Below the pieces are notes generated by a model. That model had not been told where the DNA came from. It worked only from the letters and a program-made list of their open reading frames with translations, and made no database searches. A stretch of 64,000 nt of DNA from JAWKJY01 sp041393535 (lineage in GTDB: Bacteria > Actinomycetota > Thermoleophilia > Gaiellales > Gaiellaceae), in NCBI GenBank assembly GCA_041393535.1, contig JAWKJY010000004.1, positions 62,001 through 126,000 of the forward strand. The letters are read 5' to 3'. Below, piece by piece: positions 1 through 9,428 of this stretch. A program made the translations under genes and the position numbers. The stretch's first letter is position 1. Each line of letters begins with the position of its first letter.

Positions 1-813
1 GTTCGGCGAGACCTCGAGCTTGCCGACGGTCGCCGTCGGCCCGTCCGGCTCGAGCGCCAGCTGCTCGACCGCGAGCACCAGCTCGGCCGCGGCCGCGAGC
101 GCGTCCCTGCGGAGGCGCATCGGGGTGTTCCCCGCGTGCCCGGCGACTCCGAGGACGTCGACGAAGCCGCGCGACTGCCCGGCGATCGCCGTCACGACGC
201 CGACGGGCAGGCCCTCGTCCTCGAGCACGGGGCCCTGCTCGATGTGCAGCTCGAGGTACCCGAGCAGGTCGGCCGGGTCGCGCCGCGCCTCGGCGAAGCC
301 GTCGACGTCGCCCCCCATGCGACGGACGGCCGCCTCGAAGGGGGTGCCCGCCCGGTCGTGCGTCCCGCGCTCGGCGCCGTCCCAGATCCCGGCCCAGACG
401 CGGCTGCCCAGGTAGGACGCCGCGTAGGCGAGGCCCTCCTCGTCGACGAAGGCGACGACCTCGAGCGCGTAGGGCAGCGCGATCCCCTCGTCCTCGAGCC
501 GCTGCGCCGCCGCGATCGCGACGAGCACGCCGAGCGGCCCGTCCCAGCGACCGGCGTTGCGGACGGAGTCGACGTGCGAGGCGAGCACGAGCGTCGGCGA
601 GCCGGGCGCGTCCGCCTCGCGACGGCCGACCAGGTTGCCGACCGCGTCCTGACGGACCTCGAGCCCCGCCTGCTCGAGCCAGCCGCGCACGCGCTCGCGC
701 GCCTCGACGAGCGCATCCGAGCCGTACGACCGCGTGATCTCCCCGGGCGTCTCCGTGCACGCGTCGAGCTCGTGCGCCCGTGCCCGCACCGCGTCGGCTC
801 TCGGGGCGATCAC
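1..813 (-). CDS. M20-family amidohydrolase (allantoate amidohydrolase / N-carbamoyl-amino acid hydrolase type), C-terminus cut by window edge
   Basis: The minus strand translates without a stop from a GTG at 813 to the window edge. The metal-ligand pattern of the hydantoinase/carbamoylase branch of peptidase family M20 is visible in order: SHVDSV, GRWDGPLGV, FVDEEG with a following GSRVWAG, and LHIEQGP, then the GHAGNTPM segment of the dimerisation lid. The family cleaves carbamoyl or amidino groups from N-carbamoyl amino acids or allantoate using two zinc or manganese ions; the substrate cannot be told from this part. The last ligand His lies outside the window. The start is 17 bp after the stop of the 3-hydroxyacyl-CoA dehydrogenase on the same strand, so the two are probably co-transcribed. 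Start choice is moderate: a GAGGG lies upstream of the GTG, while an ATG at 824 runs into a stop. Confidence 0.85.
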   Translation of the reverse strand, partial: MIAPRADAVRARAHELDACTETPGEITRSYGSDALVEARERVRGWLEQAGLEVRQDAVGNLVGRREADAPGSPTLVLASHVDSVRNAGRWDGPLGVLVAIAAAQRLEDEGIALPYALEVVAFVDEEGLAYAASYLGSRVWAGIWDGAERGTHDRAGTPFEAAVRRMGGDVDGFAEARRDPADLLGYLELHIEQGPVLEDEGLPVGVVTAIAGQSRGFVDVLGVAGHAGNTPMRLRRDALAAAAELVLAVEQLALEPDGPTATVGKLEVSPN

Positions 814-830
814 GCGGTCACCATCCCTCG

Positions 831-1670
831 CTAGCTCGCGTACTCGTAGAAGCCGCGGCCCGTCTTGCGCCCGAGCCAGCCGGCCTCGACGTACTGGCGC
901 AGCAGCGGGCAGGGCCGGTACTTCGAGTCGCCGAGGCCCTGGTGGATCACCTCCATCACGAGCAGGCAGGTGTCCAGCCCGATCAGGTCCGCGAGCGCGA
1001 GCGGGCCCATCGGATGCCGCATGCCGAGGCGCATGATGTCGTCGATCGCCTCCCGCGTGGCGACGCCCTCCATCAGGGCGAAGATCGCCTCGTTGATCAG
1101 CGGCATCAGGATGCGGTTGCCGACGAAGCCGGGGAAGTCGCGCGCCTCGACCGGCGTCTTGTCGAGCCGGCGGGTCAGGTCGACGACGGCCTGCGCCGTC
1201 TCGTCCGAGGTCGCGAGACCGCGGATGACCTCGACGAGCGGGAGCATCGGCACCGGGTTCATGAAGTGCATGCCGATGAACAGCTCCGGCCGCTGGGTGG
1301 CGCGCGAGAGCCGCGTGATCGGGATCGACGACGTGTTCGTGGCGATGATCGCGCCGGCCGGGAGCTTGGCGTCCAGGTCGGCGAGCACGGCCTTCTTGAC
1401 CGCCTCGTCCTCGATCACGGCCTCGATCGCGATCTGGGCGTCGATCCCCGTCGGCACCGACTCGGTCGCCGAGATGCGCGACAGCACCTCGTCCGCCGCC
1501 ACGCCGCCCTTCTCGGCGATCCGCTCCTGGCTCTTCCGGATCGCCGCCAGGCCGCGCGCGAGCGCGTCCTCGCCGACGTCGACCAGCACGACCTCGAGCC
1601 CGGCGGCCGCGCACACCTGCGCGATCCCACCGCCCATCTGCCCGGCACCGACCACGACCACGCGGTTCAT
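831..1670 (-). CDS. hbd: 3-hydroxybutyryl-CoA dehydrogenase
   Basis: This 279-aa cytosolic enzyme should oxidise (S)-3-hydroxyacyl-CoA to 3-ketoacyl-CoA with NAD(P), in beta-oxidation or butyryl-CoA metabolism. The N-terminal Rossmann motif is VVGAGQMGGGIAQ, followed by the NAD-ribose acidic residue in VVLVDV. The catalytic His lies in GMHFMNPVP, and the C-terminal domain shows DFPGFVGNRILMP and the closing GRKTGRGFYEY. Length is normal for the single-domain family (about 280 aa). GGAGGA sits 4 nt before the ATG at 1670. The same open frame happens to continue upstream into the acyl-CoA synthetase gene, but that is a result of the frameshift in that gene, not a fusion. An acyl-CoA ligase upstream and an amidohydrolase downstream are on the same strand. 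Confidence 0.95.
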   Translation of the reverse strand: MNRVVVVGAGQMGGGIAQVCAAAGLEVVLVDVGEDALARGLAAIRKSQERIAEKGGVAADEVLSRISATESVPTGIDAQIAIEAVIEDEAVKKAVLADLDAKLPAGAIIATNTSSIPITRLSRATQRPELFIGMHFMNPVPMLPLVEVIRGLATSDETAQAVVDLTRRLDKTPVEARDFPGFVGNRILMPLINEAIFALMEGVATREAIDDIMRLGMRHPMGPLALADLIGLDTCLLVMEVIHQGLGDSKYRPCPLLRQYVEAGWLGRKTGRGFYEYAS

Positions 1671-1885
1671 CGCGTCCTCCCCATCCGTTGCACCCTCGTT
1701 CGTCTCTCGTTCGCAATCGTCGCGCTCTCGTGACACACCCGAGCGCCGTTCGCCGCTACGCTCGAAAGCGGGTGGAGGCGCGGGTGGCCCTCGGGCGGCC
1801 GGAAGGGACATGGCCCGACGGGACACGGCTCGCGCGCCGACGGCCCCGGGCACGTCCGGGCCGCGGCGGGCTCGTCCGGAGACGG

Positions 1886-3473
1886 TCACGCGGCTCCGCC
1901 CGCGGCGTCGCGCAGCGCCCGGCGGCGGATCTTGCCGCTCTCGGTCTTGGGCAGCGCCGCGTGGACGTGCAGCCGCCTCGGCGCCGCATGCCAGCCGACC
2001 CGTTCGCCGACCAGGCGGCGCAGCTCGTCGAGCAGCCCCTCCGGCTCCGGCCCGGCGAGGACGACGTGCGCCCCGACGACGTTCCCCTTGCGCGTGTCCG
2101 GCTCGGCCACGCACGCGGCGTCGACGACGGCCGGATGCTCGAGCAGCACGCTCTCGACCTCGAACGGCCCGACGTTGTAGCCGGCCGTCACGATCACGTC
2201 GTCCATCCGCCCCACGTACCAGTAGCGGCCGTCCTCGTCCTGGCGCGCGCGGTCCTCCGTCACCCACCAGCCGTCGCGCAGGCGCGCACCACTCGGCGTC
2301 GCGACCCCAGTACGTCGACGAGAGGAACCAGCCGTCGTCGCGCACCGCGACCTGGCCCTCCTCGCCGGCCGCGACCGGCGCGCCGTCGTCGCCGAGGAGC
2401 CGCACCGCGAAGCCCGGCACCGGGTAGCCCATCGAGCCGGGCGCCGGCGGCCGCGCGCCCTCCCCGCGGAGGTTCGCGACGAGCATTCCGAGCTCGGTCA
2501 GCCCGTAGCCGTCGTGGATGGTCACGCCGACCTGCTGCTCGAGCCAGCGGATCGACTCCGGGTCGAGCGCCTCCCCCGCCGCCGTCGCGGCGCGCAGCTG
2601 GCCGGCGGCCGCCCCGATCGCGTCGGCGCCCGACGCGGCCAGCTGACGGAAGCCGGTGGGCGCGCTCGCGAGGTGCGTCACGCGCTGCTCGTGCACGGTG
2701 CGCCACCAGGCCGCGGCGTCGAACCCGCCCTGGTAGAGCAGCCGCGCGCGCCCCATCGTCATCGGCGCGACGCCCGTGGTGAGCAGCCCGAACGACCAGC
2801 CGGCGTCCGCCGTCGAGAAGAGCAGGTCGTCCGGGCCGAGCGCGAGGCAGCGCTCGACGAACGGCCACAGGACGATCGGCGCACGGTGCGGGATGACGCA
2901 GCCCTTCGGCCGTCCGCTCGTGCCGGACGTGTACATGATCGTCGCGGGATCCGAGAGCAGCGTCGGCGCGACCCCGGCGTCGTCCGCGGCCGCGCCCGCG
3001 AGCCGGTCGAGGTCGAGGTCGCCGTCCTCGCCGGGCCCTCCCGTGACGAGGATCGTCCGGTCGTCCTCCACCCCGACGAGGCTGGGGCGGTTGTCGGGAT
3101 CGGTCACGACGGCGGTCGCGCCGCTGTCCTCGAGCCGCACGCGCAGGGCGTCCGACCGGAAGCCCGAGAACAGCGGCACGAGGACGGCGCCCAGGCGCCA
3201 CAGCGCGAGCGGCACGGCGAACGACTCCGGACGGCGACCCATCAGCGCGGCGACGCGATCGCCCCGCTGCACGCCGGCGCGCCGCAGCGCGGACGCGATC
3301 CGCCCGGCCCGCGCCGTCAGCTCCGGGCCGGGGATCGTCTCGACGACCCCGTCCGCGCGCACCCAGACGAGTGCGCGCGGATGCTCGATCGGCAGCGCGC
3401 CGCAGTTCAGCCGCCCGTCGCGGTCGGCTCCCGCCCGCCGCGCCGCCGCGTCCCAGTCCCAGCCCGTGCTCAT
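1886..3473 (-). CDS. AMP-dependent acyl-CoA synthetase (medium-chain/acetate-CoA ligase type), single frameshift near 2282
   Basis: The product should activate a carboxylic acid to its CoA thioester through an acyl-AMP. Motif A3 reads IMYTSGTSGRPKG and A5 reads DGYGLTELG in the first frame, which starts at the ATG at 3473 (MSTGWDWD). Just after YWGRDAEW the frame changes: the hinge and C-terminal domain (YWYVGRMDDVI, AGYNVGPFEVES) and the A10 lysine (KTESGKIRRR) lie in the next frame, ending with TGA at 1886. Total length is 529 codons plus one base, so one extra base (a C around 2282-2288) explains the break, and the joined protein has normal family length. A sequence error is more likely than a pseudogene because both halves are fully conserved. 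It lies 215 bp upstream of the hydroxyacyl-CoA dehydrogenase; that gap shows nothing recognisable. Confidence 0.85.
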
Positions 3474-3570
3474 GCGAGCGGAGGCGGCGAGACGGCTGCG
3501 CACGGCGACACGGCGCCTGCGTCGCGGGCGGCCCCGGGGCGCCCGCCGGCGGTGCGGAGCGACACTGCGG

Positions 3571-4077
3571 CTACCCGTCCCGGAACTTCTTGTCGTGCCA
3601 GCCCTCGTGCAGGTTGGCCACCGTCCGGAAGTTCGCGCGGACGCGCTTGAAGCGCCACTCGCCGTCGACCTTGACGAAGTCGTCGTCGTAGTCGGCGGTG
3701 ATGACGACCGAGTCGCTCCCGCCGGCCTCGTTGGTCATGACGGCCGGCTCGAAGAGGATCCAGCGACCCCGTGCCGTGACGCCGTCGTCGCAGACGTCGA
3801 CGATCCCGTTGTCCATGTAGTGGAGGGCCCAGAGGATCGACCCGCGCACCTCGGAGATGAAGCGGTGCACCTCCGCGACGCCCTCGTAGACGCCGAAGGC
3901 GTTCGACTCCCAGACGCCGTCCTCGGCGAACAGGCCCGCCATCCCGTCCGGGTCGTAGCCGTTGTCGCAGTGGATCGCGTACTGGTACTTGAGCTGCCTG
4001 ATCGACTCGATGTCCTCGAGCCGCGCGATTCGCTGCTCGAGCGGCTCGCCGTCGCGTGCCCCGCGGAAGTCCGGCAT
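3571..4077 (-). CDS. SnoaL-like/NTF2-fold protein (SnoaL_4 type)
   Basis: This 168-aa protein has the sequence pattern of the polyketide-cyclase/dehydratase SnoaL-like fold: an N-terminal helix (LEDIESIRQLKYQYAIHCD), the motif DGMAGLFAEDGVWES, then GVAEVHRFISEV and a C-terminal sheet ending in DGEWRFKRVRANFRT. Members include steroid dehydratases and ring hydroxylating accessory proteins; the substrate cannot be read here. Position upstream of an acyl-CoA ligase and hydroxyacyl-CoA dehydrogenase on the same strand fits a role in breakdown of an acyl or steroid-like compound (inference). AGGAGGA lies immediately before the ATG at 4077. Confidence 0.8.
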   Translation of the reverse strand: MPDFRGARDGEPLEQRIARLEDIESIRQLKYQYAIHCDNGYDPDGMAGLFAEDGVWESNAFGVYEGVAEVHRFISEVRGSILWALHYMDNGIVDVCDDGVTARGRWILFEPAVMTNEAGGSDSVVITADYDDDFVKVDGEWRFKRVRANFRTVANLHEGWHDKKFRDG

Positions 4078-4506
4078 CCGTCCTCCTTTTCGCCTGCCCG
4101 ACGGTCGCTCCGCGTCGGGGCTGGCAAGGATAGAAGGCCTCGCCCGGGGACGGGCGCGTGAGCCGCGCTCGGCCCCGTCGCCCGCCGGTCGCCGCGTCGG
4201 GCGAGGTCGTCCCGGAGACGCCGCCGGGCGGGCCGGCCGGGGCGGCCGCACGGGGACCGCCCACCTCCCCCCGCCCACCCTGGGGGGCAGGGTACGACGG
4301 AAATCCGCGCGGGTGGGTCACGGGACCGTGCCGGATTCGTGCCGGTTCCTCCCCAGGCGTGGGGCGAACGCGGGAGCGGCTCCGGATCCTGAGGCGCCCG
4401 GCGCCCGGCGCCGGGGGAGCCGGGCGGGCCGAGCCTCGCGGCACGGCCCGGCCGCACCCCGGCTGCGAGCCCGGAAGGCGGCCCCGCGCCGGCCGCGCGG
4501 TGCCCC
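4078..4506. other. Intergenic region between divergent genes
   Basis: About 430 bp separate the SnoaL-like gene (minus) from the FHA-ABC gene (plus). The stretch is extremely GC-rich with C and G runs and must hold both divergent promoters, but I see no convincing -35/-10 pair, RNA or small gene. Open frames here have poor codon bias and are shadows. Confidence 0.5.
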
Positions 4507-7116
4507 GTGGGCGCGCCCTCGTGCATCCACCGCGCTTGCCGCGGGCGCGGCGCGTTGCCAAGATCTATCCTCGGAGCCAGCCCGAGAGGAGCCTCCCTGG
4601 ACACCGAGCCGAAGCCCGTCCCGTCCGCGATCCGCCTGAACGGCCGCGCCTTCGGCGCCGCGAGCTCGCCGGTGTCCGTCGGGCGCGACCCTGGCTCGAA
4701 CGTCGTCATCGACGACGAGCTCGTCTCGCGCCGCCACGCACTGGTCGAGCACGTCCGGGACGGCTGGATGCTGCGTGACGCCGACAGCCGCAACGGCGTC
4801 TACCGCGACGGCGAGCGGGTCGAGGAGGTCGCGATCGTCGGCGACGTCACGGTCCGGCTCGGCGACCCGGTGCGCGGTCCGGAGCTCGCGCTCGCCGTCG
4901 ACCAGGAGGCGCCGGCCGGCGCGGCGACCGTCCTCGCGCCGATCCCCCGCACCGAGGGCGCGACCGGGACGATCCGGATCGGCCGCGGCCCCGAGAACCA
5001 GATCGACCTCGCCGACGACCTGCGCGTCTCCCGCCGGCACGCGGAGCTGCGCCCGCTCGGGGGCGGGGCCGCCGAGCTCGTCGACCTCGGCAGCCGCCAC
5101 GGCACCTTCGTGAACGACGTGCCCGTCCGGCGGACGCGGCTCGCCGAGGGCGACCTCGTCTCGATCGGCAGCCGCGTGTTCCGCTTCCGCTCGGGCGAGC
5201 TGGTCGAGGAGCTGCCGCACCTCGGCGCGGCCCTCGAGGCGATCGGGCTCGCGGTCGACCTGCCGGACGGCCGCCGCATCCTCGACGAGGTCGGGTTCGT
5301 GCTGCGCCCGTCGAGCGTGCTGGGCGTCGTGGGCCCGTCCGGCTCGGGCAAGAGCACGCTGCTGAACGCGCTCACCGGCTTCCGGCCGGCGGACTTCGGG
5401 GCCGTCTACTACGGCGGCAGGGACCTGTACCTCGCCTACGAGGAGCTGCGCTTCCGGATCGGCTTCGTCCCGCAGGAGGACATCCTCCACACGCAGCTGA
5501 CGGTCCGGAAGGCGCTCGAGTTCGCCGCGGAGCTGCGCTTCGCGCCCGACGTCGACGCGACGACGCGCCGTCAGCGGATCGACGAGGTGCTCGCCGAGAT
5601 GGGCCTGACCGAGCGCGCCGACGTGCGGATCTCCAGCCTGTCCGGCGGTCAGCGCAAGCGCGTCAGCGTCGCGCTCGAGCTGCTGACGAAGCCGACGCTC
5701 CTCTTCCTCGACGAGCCGACCTCCGGCCTCGACCCGGGACACGAGCGCGAGCTGATGGAGCTGTTGCGCCGGCTCGCCCAGGGCGGCCGGATCGTGGTCG
5801 TCGTGACGCACTCGACGCAGAGCCTCGACCTGTGCGACCGCGTCCTCTTCCTGGCCCCGGGAGGCAAGGTCGCCTTCTACGGGAGCGCGCCGGAGGCGCT
5901 CGACTACTTCGGCGAGGACGCCGGCGAGGGCGGCTACGCGAGCCTGTTCCGCACGCTCGAGACCTCGAAGGACGTCGACTGGAAGGCGCGCTACCTCGCG
6001 CACCCGCTCCACGCGGGCTACGTCGGCCGGCTCGCAGAGCAGGCGGAGCGCGAGCGGCGACAGACGAGGCCGCCGCTGCCGCCGCGCGCGCGGCTTCCCT
6101 GGTTCCGCCAGCTCTGGGTCCTGTCGCGGCGCAACGTGGCGCTGATCAGGGCGGACACCCGGTCGATGGCCCTGCTCGTCCTGCAGGCGCCGATCCTCGG
6201 GGCGCTGTTCCTCGCGCTGTTCAAGACGAACGCGCTCTCGACGAACAAGGGCGAGCAGGCGACCCTGCTCGTCTGGCTGCTCGCGGTGGGCGCCACCTGG
6301 CTCGGCGCGGCGAACGCGATCAGGGAGATCGTCAAGGAGCTGCCGATCTACCGGCGCGAGCGGGCCGTCGGCCTCTCGATCCTCTCGTACCTCGGCTCGA
6401 AGGCCCTCGTGCTCGGCGGGATCGTGCTCGTCCAGAGCGTCCTGCTCGTCGCGGTCGCCGTCTCGCAGCAGTCGTTCCCGCCGAAGGACACGTTCGGCGT
6501 GATCCCGCAGCTCGCCGCGATGGGGCGGATCGAGGGCGACTTCACCCAGGGCGCGGTGATCGGCTCGCAGATGCTCGAGCTAATGATCGCCGCGGCGCTC
6601 GCCGGCCTCGGGGCGATGGCGCTCGGCCTGCTGATCTCGGCGCTCGTGCGCACGTCCGACCAGGCGCTGACCGTGCTGCCGCTCGTGCTCGCGGCGCAGA
6701 TCGTCGTGTCGCTGCCGATCGCGGGCCTCGCGGGCGGGTTCGTCAACATCGTCGGGCACGCGGCGACGGCGCAGTGGGGCACCGCGGCCGGCGCGTCGAC
6801 CGTCTCCCTGAACGAGCTGCGGGTGACGACCGAGCTCTCGACGGTCTACGGGAGCGTCGACGTGCGCGAGCGGTTCGACCAGGACGTCGACGCGGACTTC
6901 GTGCGCCGCGCCCAGGGCTCGCGCTCACGGGCGAGGATAGGTGGAACCACCGGCCCGAAGGTGTGGCTCGGCAGCGCGCTCGCCATGGCGCTCCTGACGA
7001 TCGTCTCGCTCGCGGTCGCCGCGTTCGTGCTCCGCCGCCGCGACCTGCGCGTGCTCGTCGACTCGCCGCGAGCGCGGAAGGGCCGGGCCGGGCCGGCAGC
7101 GCTCGCGCGGCGCTGA
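4507..7116 (+). CDS. FHA-domain ABC transporter, ATPase and permease fused
   Basis: The protein (up to 869 aa) has two N-terminal FHA phosphothreonine-binding domains (SVGRDPGSNVVIDDELVSRRHA and IRIGRGPENQIDL...SRRHAELR, each with GR, SRRH and a later N), then an ABC ATPase: Walker A GPSGSGKST, Q-loop FVPQED, signature LSGGQRKRVS, Walker B LLFLDEPTSGLD and H-loop VVTHS. The C-terminal third is an ABC-2 permease with about six hydrophobic helices. This is the layout of ABCG-like half-transporters such as mycobacterial Rv1747, which are regulated by Ser/Thr kinases. No kinase gene is in this window. The open frame starts at ATG 4507, but the first ~30 residues look non-coding. A GAGAGGAG at 4584-4591 points to a start near 4597, where only CTG is available. 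Confidence 0.9.
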   Translation: MGAPSCIHRACRGRGALPRSILGASPRGASLDTEPKPVPSAIRLNGRAFGAASSPVSVGRDPGSNVVIDDELVSRRHALVEHVRDGWMLRDADSRNGVYRDGERVEEVAIVGDVTVRLGDPVRGPELALAVDQEAPAGAATVLAPIPRTEGATGTIRIGRGPENQIDLADDLRVSRRHAELRPLGGGAAELVDLGSRHGTFVNDVPVRRTRLAEGDLVSIGSRVFRFRSGELVEELPHLGAALEAIGLAVDLPDGRRILDEVGFVLRPSSVLGVVGPSGSGKSTLLNALTGFRPADFGAVYYGGRDLYLAYEELRFRIGFVPQEDILHTQLTVRKALEFAAELRFAPDVDATTRRQRIDEVLAEMGLTERADVRISSLSGGQRKRVSVALELLTKPTLLFLDEPTSGLDPGHERELMELLRRLAQGGRIVVVVTHSTQSLDLCDRVLFLAPGGKVAFYGSAPEALDYFGEDAGEGGYASLFRTLETSKDVDWKARYLAHPLHAGYVGRLAEQAERERRQTRPPLPPRARLPWFRQLWVLSRRNVALIRADTRSMALLVLQAPILGALFLALFKTNALSTNKGEQATLLVWLLAVGATWLGAANAIREIVKELPIYRRERAVGLSILSYLGSKALVLGGIVLVQSVLLVAVAVSQQSFPPKDTFGVIPQLAAMGRIEGDFTQGAVIGSQMLELMIAAALAGLGAMALGLLISALVRTSDQALTVLPLVLAAQIVVSLPIAGLAGGFVNIVGHAATAQWGTAAGASTVSLNELRVTTELSTVYGSVDVRERFDQDVDADFVRRAQGSRSRARIGGTTGPKVWLGSALAMALLTIVSLAVAAFVLRRRDLRVLVDSPRARKGRAGPAALARR

Positions 7117-7222
7117 CCGCGCCGGGTCGGCCGAGCCTGGGCTGCGCGCGGACCCCGTCGCCGGGGCGGCCGATCGCGGCTCGCCCGCGCCGCAGCGCTG
7201 TGGTATTCCTTCGCTCGAGCAA

Positions 7223-7309
7223 TCGGGGAGCTGCGTGGGAGCGGCTGAGAGGGGGCTGGTGGGCCCCGACCCGTCGAACCTGACCTGGGTAATGCCAGCG
7301 GAGGGAGTG
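7223..7309 (+). promoter_or_regulatory. TPP riboswitch (THI element)
   Basis: The conserved core of the thiamine-pyrophosphate aptamer is readable: a GGGGAG start, CTGAGAG at 7245-7251, then the 3' half with ACCCGTCGAACCTGA and GGGTAATGCCAGCG (7269-7300). The closing strand contains GGAGGGAG, which is also the ribosome binding site of the ATG at 7312, so ligand binding most likely hides the start of the downstream HMP transporter gene. Translational control is inferred from this overlap. Confidence 0.95.
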
Positions 7310-7311
7310 GG

Positions 7312-8625
7312 ATGAGCGCCGACGAGCGCAGCTGGGGCGTCACGCCCGTACCGGACAGGCTCCGGACCCTGGGGCTCCTCGACGTGGGGCTCCTCTGGGG
7401 GAACCTCGGGATCAGCCTGCTCGTGCTGGTCACCGGGGCGTTCCTCGTCCCGGGCCTCGGCCTCGCCGCCGCGGTCGGGGCGATCGTCCTCGGCGCAGCG
7501 ATCGGCTGCGTGATGCTGGGCGCCGCGGGCGCGATCGGGACGGAGCGGCGCGTGCCGGGGATGGTGCTCTACCGCGACCCGCTCGGCGCGCGCGGGTCGT
7601 TCCTGCCGACGGGGCTGAACGTCGCGCAGAACCTCGGCTGGGCCACCTTCGAGCTGATCGTGATCGCCGAGGCCGCGCACGCGGTCGCGCGCAACGTCTT
7701 CGACTTCGACGCGCGCTGGCTGTGGGTGCTCGTCGCGGCCGCGCTCGCGATCGGCCTCGCGCTCGCCGGGCCGATCTCGTTCGTGCGGAAGTTCGTCCGC
7801 CGGTTCGCGATCTGGATCGTCGTCGTCTCGCTCGGCTACCTGACCTGGTGGACGCTCGACGGCGCCGACCTCGGCGCGCTCTGGAGCCAGCCGGGCGACG
7901 GCTCGACGGGCTTCATGTCCGGCGTCGACCTGACGATCGCAATGGCCGCGTCGTGGTTCCCGCTCGCGGCCGACTACACGCGCTTCGCCCGCTCGGCGCG
8001 GGGCTCGTTCTGGGGGACGGCCGTCGGCTACTTCGTCCCGCTCGTGCTGCTCTTCGGGCTCGGCGCGCTGCTCGCGCTCGGCCGCGAGCTGACGACGCCG
8101 ACGGACATCATCGCGGCGGTCGCGACGAGCGGGGCCGCCGGCGCGCTCGCCCTGATCGCGCTCGCGGTCGACGAGGCGGACGAGCCCTTCGCGAACGTGT
8201 ACTCGGCCGCGCTCTCGATCCAGAACGTCGTGCCGTGGGCCCCCCAGAAGGTGCTGATCGGCCTCGTCGGCGGGATCGCGACGCTGCTCGCGCTCGTCGT
8301 CGACTTCGCGCGCTACGAGAGCTTCCTCTTCCTCCTCGGCTCGTTCTTCGTGCCGCTCTTCGGCGTGCTCGTCGCGGACTTCCTGCTCGGCTCGGGCCGC
8401 GCGACCGCCTGGCGCGGCAGCGGCATCGCGGCCTGGCTCGCGGGCTTCTGCCTCTACCAGTGGCTCCAGCCGACCGGGCCGCAGTGGTGGATCGACCTGA
8501 TCGACGGGACGAACGCGGGCGCGATCACGATCGGGGCGTCGCTGCCGGCGTTCGGTGCGGCGTTCGTGCTCTACGCCGTCCTGCGGGTCGCGGTGCCGCA
8601 GCGAGCGGCGGTCGGGGACGGCTAA
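7312..8625 (+). CDS. cytX: Putative hydroxymethylpyrimidine (HMP) transporter CytX, NCS1 family
   Basis: This 437-aa inner-membrane protein has about 12 hydrophobic helices and NCS1 (cytosine permease-like) features: LLWGNLGISLLVLVTGAF near the start, GSFLPTGLNVAQNLGWATFELIVIAEAA in helix 3, and SWFPLAADYTRFARSARGSFWGTAVGYF in mid-protein. It is preceded directly by a TPP riboswitch. The CytX branch of NCS1 is the one typically found under that control and is thought to import the thiamine pyrimidine HMP for salvage. The start 12 nt after GGAGGGAG is firm. A PfkB-type kinase follows after 9 bp. Confidence 0.93.
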   Translation: MSADERSWGVTPVPDRLRTLGLLDVGLLWGNLGISLLVLVTGAFLVPGLGLAAAVGAIVLGAAIGCVMLGAAGAIGTERRVPGMVLYRDPLGARGSFLPTGLNVAQNLGWATFELIVIAEAAHAVARNVFDFDARWLWVLVAAALAIGLALAGPISFVRKFVRRFAIWIVVVSLGYLTWWTLDGADLGALWSQPGDGSTGFMSGVDLTIAMAASWFPLAADYTRFARSARGSFWGTAVGYFVPLVLLFGLGALLALGRELTTPTDIIAAVATSGAAGALALIALAVDEADEPFANVYSAALSIQNVVPWAPQKVLIGLVGGIATLLALVVDFARYESFLFLLGSFFVPLFGVLVADFLLGSGRATAWRGSGIAAWLAGFCLYQWLQPTGPQWWIDLIDGTNAGAITIGASLPAFGAAFVLYAVLRVAVPQRAAVGDG

Positions 8626-8634
8626 GCGGCCGGC

Positions 8635-9428
8635 GTGCGCCTCGGGATCGTCGGCCAGACCACGCGCGACCTCGTCGACGGGGGCCGGCCGCGTCCCGGC
8701 GGGGCGCCGCTGTACGCGGCCCGCGCCCTCGTCCTGCTCGGGCATCCCGCGGCGATCGCGACGACGACGGCCGCGGAGGATCGCGCCCTCGTCGAGCCGC
8801 TCGCCGGGCTCGGCCTCCCCACGACCTGGCACGCGAGCGAGGCCACGGCGACGTACCGGCTCGAGCACGACGGCGACGCGCGCACGGTGGAGATCGTCTC
8901 GCCGGGCGCCCCGTTCGTCGCCGCCGACGCGGACGGCTGGATCGCCGACGCGCTCGGCGACGCGGCGGTGGTGCACTGCGGCGCGCTCTCGCGGCTCGAC
9001 TTCCCCTCGGCCACGCTCGCGGCGCTGCGCGCGCAGGGCCGTCGGGTCTCGCTCGACGGGCAGGGGCTCGTCCGTCCCGGGCGTGCCGGGCCGTGCTCGA
9101 CCGAGGGCACGAGCCTGGCATCCTCCGCCACGTGGACGTGCTGAAGCTCGCGGCCGACGAGGCCGCCGCGCTCGGGGTCGCCTCCGAGGCGGCCGGGCTG
9201 GCGAGCCTCGGCGTCGGGGAGGTGGTGCTGACGCTGGGCAGCCGCGGCGCCCTCGTGGTCGCCGACGGGCGCGCGGCGCGGGTCGAGATCGAGCCGCTCG
9301 AGGTCGCGGACACGACGGGCGCCGGCGACGCGTTCGCAGCCGCCTACCTCGCGCTCCGCCAGGCTGGCGCCGAGCCGGTCGAGGCCGGCCGAGCGGCAGC
9401 CGCCGTGGTCGGGAGGCTGCTCGCGTGA
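8635..9428 (+). CDS. PfkB/ribokinase-family kinase, frameshifted near 9090
   Basis: A GTG at 8635, 9 bp after cytX, starts a compact PfkB-fold kinase of about 264 aa. The N-terminal glycine-rich segment GGAPLYAARALVLLGHP and the C-terminal active-site motif DTTGAGDAFAAAYL (catalytic Asp in GAGD) are both intact, but in different frames. The switch lies near 9085-9100, between LDGQGLVRPGRAG and VLDRGHEPGILRHVDVLK. Total length is 264 codons plus two bases, so one base is missing, probably in a G/C run; sequence error is likely. The family phosphorylates sugars or nucleosides, and ThiD-like HMP kinases belong to the same superfamily. Co-transcription with cytX under a TPP riboswitch makes HMP a reasonable substrate guess, but no residue proves it. 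Confidence 0.8.

Noticed and set aside
831..3503. Single 890-aa fusion of acyl-CoA synthetase and 3-hydroxyacyl-CoA dehydrogenase
   Set aside because: The join region is Arg-rich junk and the true C-terminal domain of the ligase lies in another frame; HBD has its own ribosome binding site and ATG.
6925..8976. 683-codon minus-strand frame opposite cytX
   Set aside because: Shadow of a GC-rich gene; cytX is supported by riboswitch and conserved helices.
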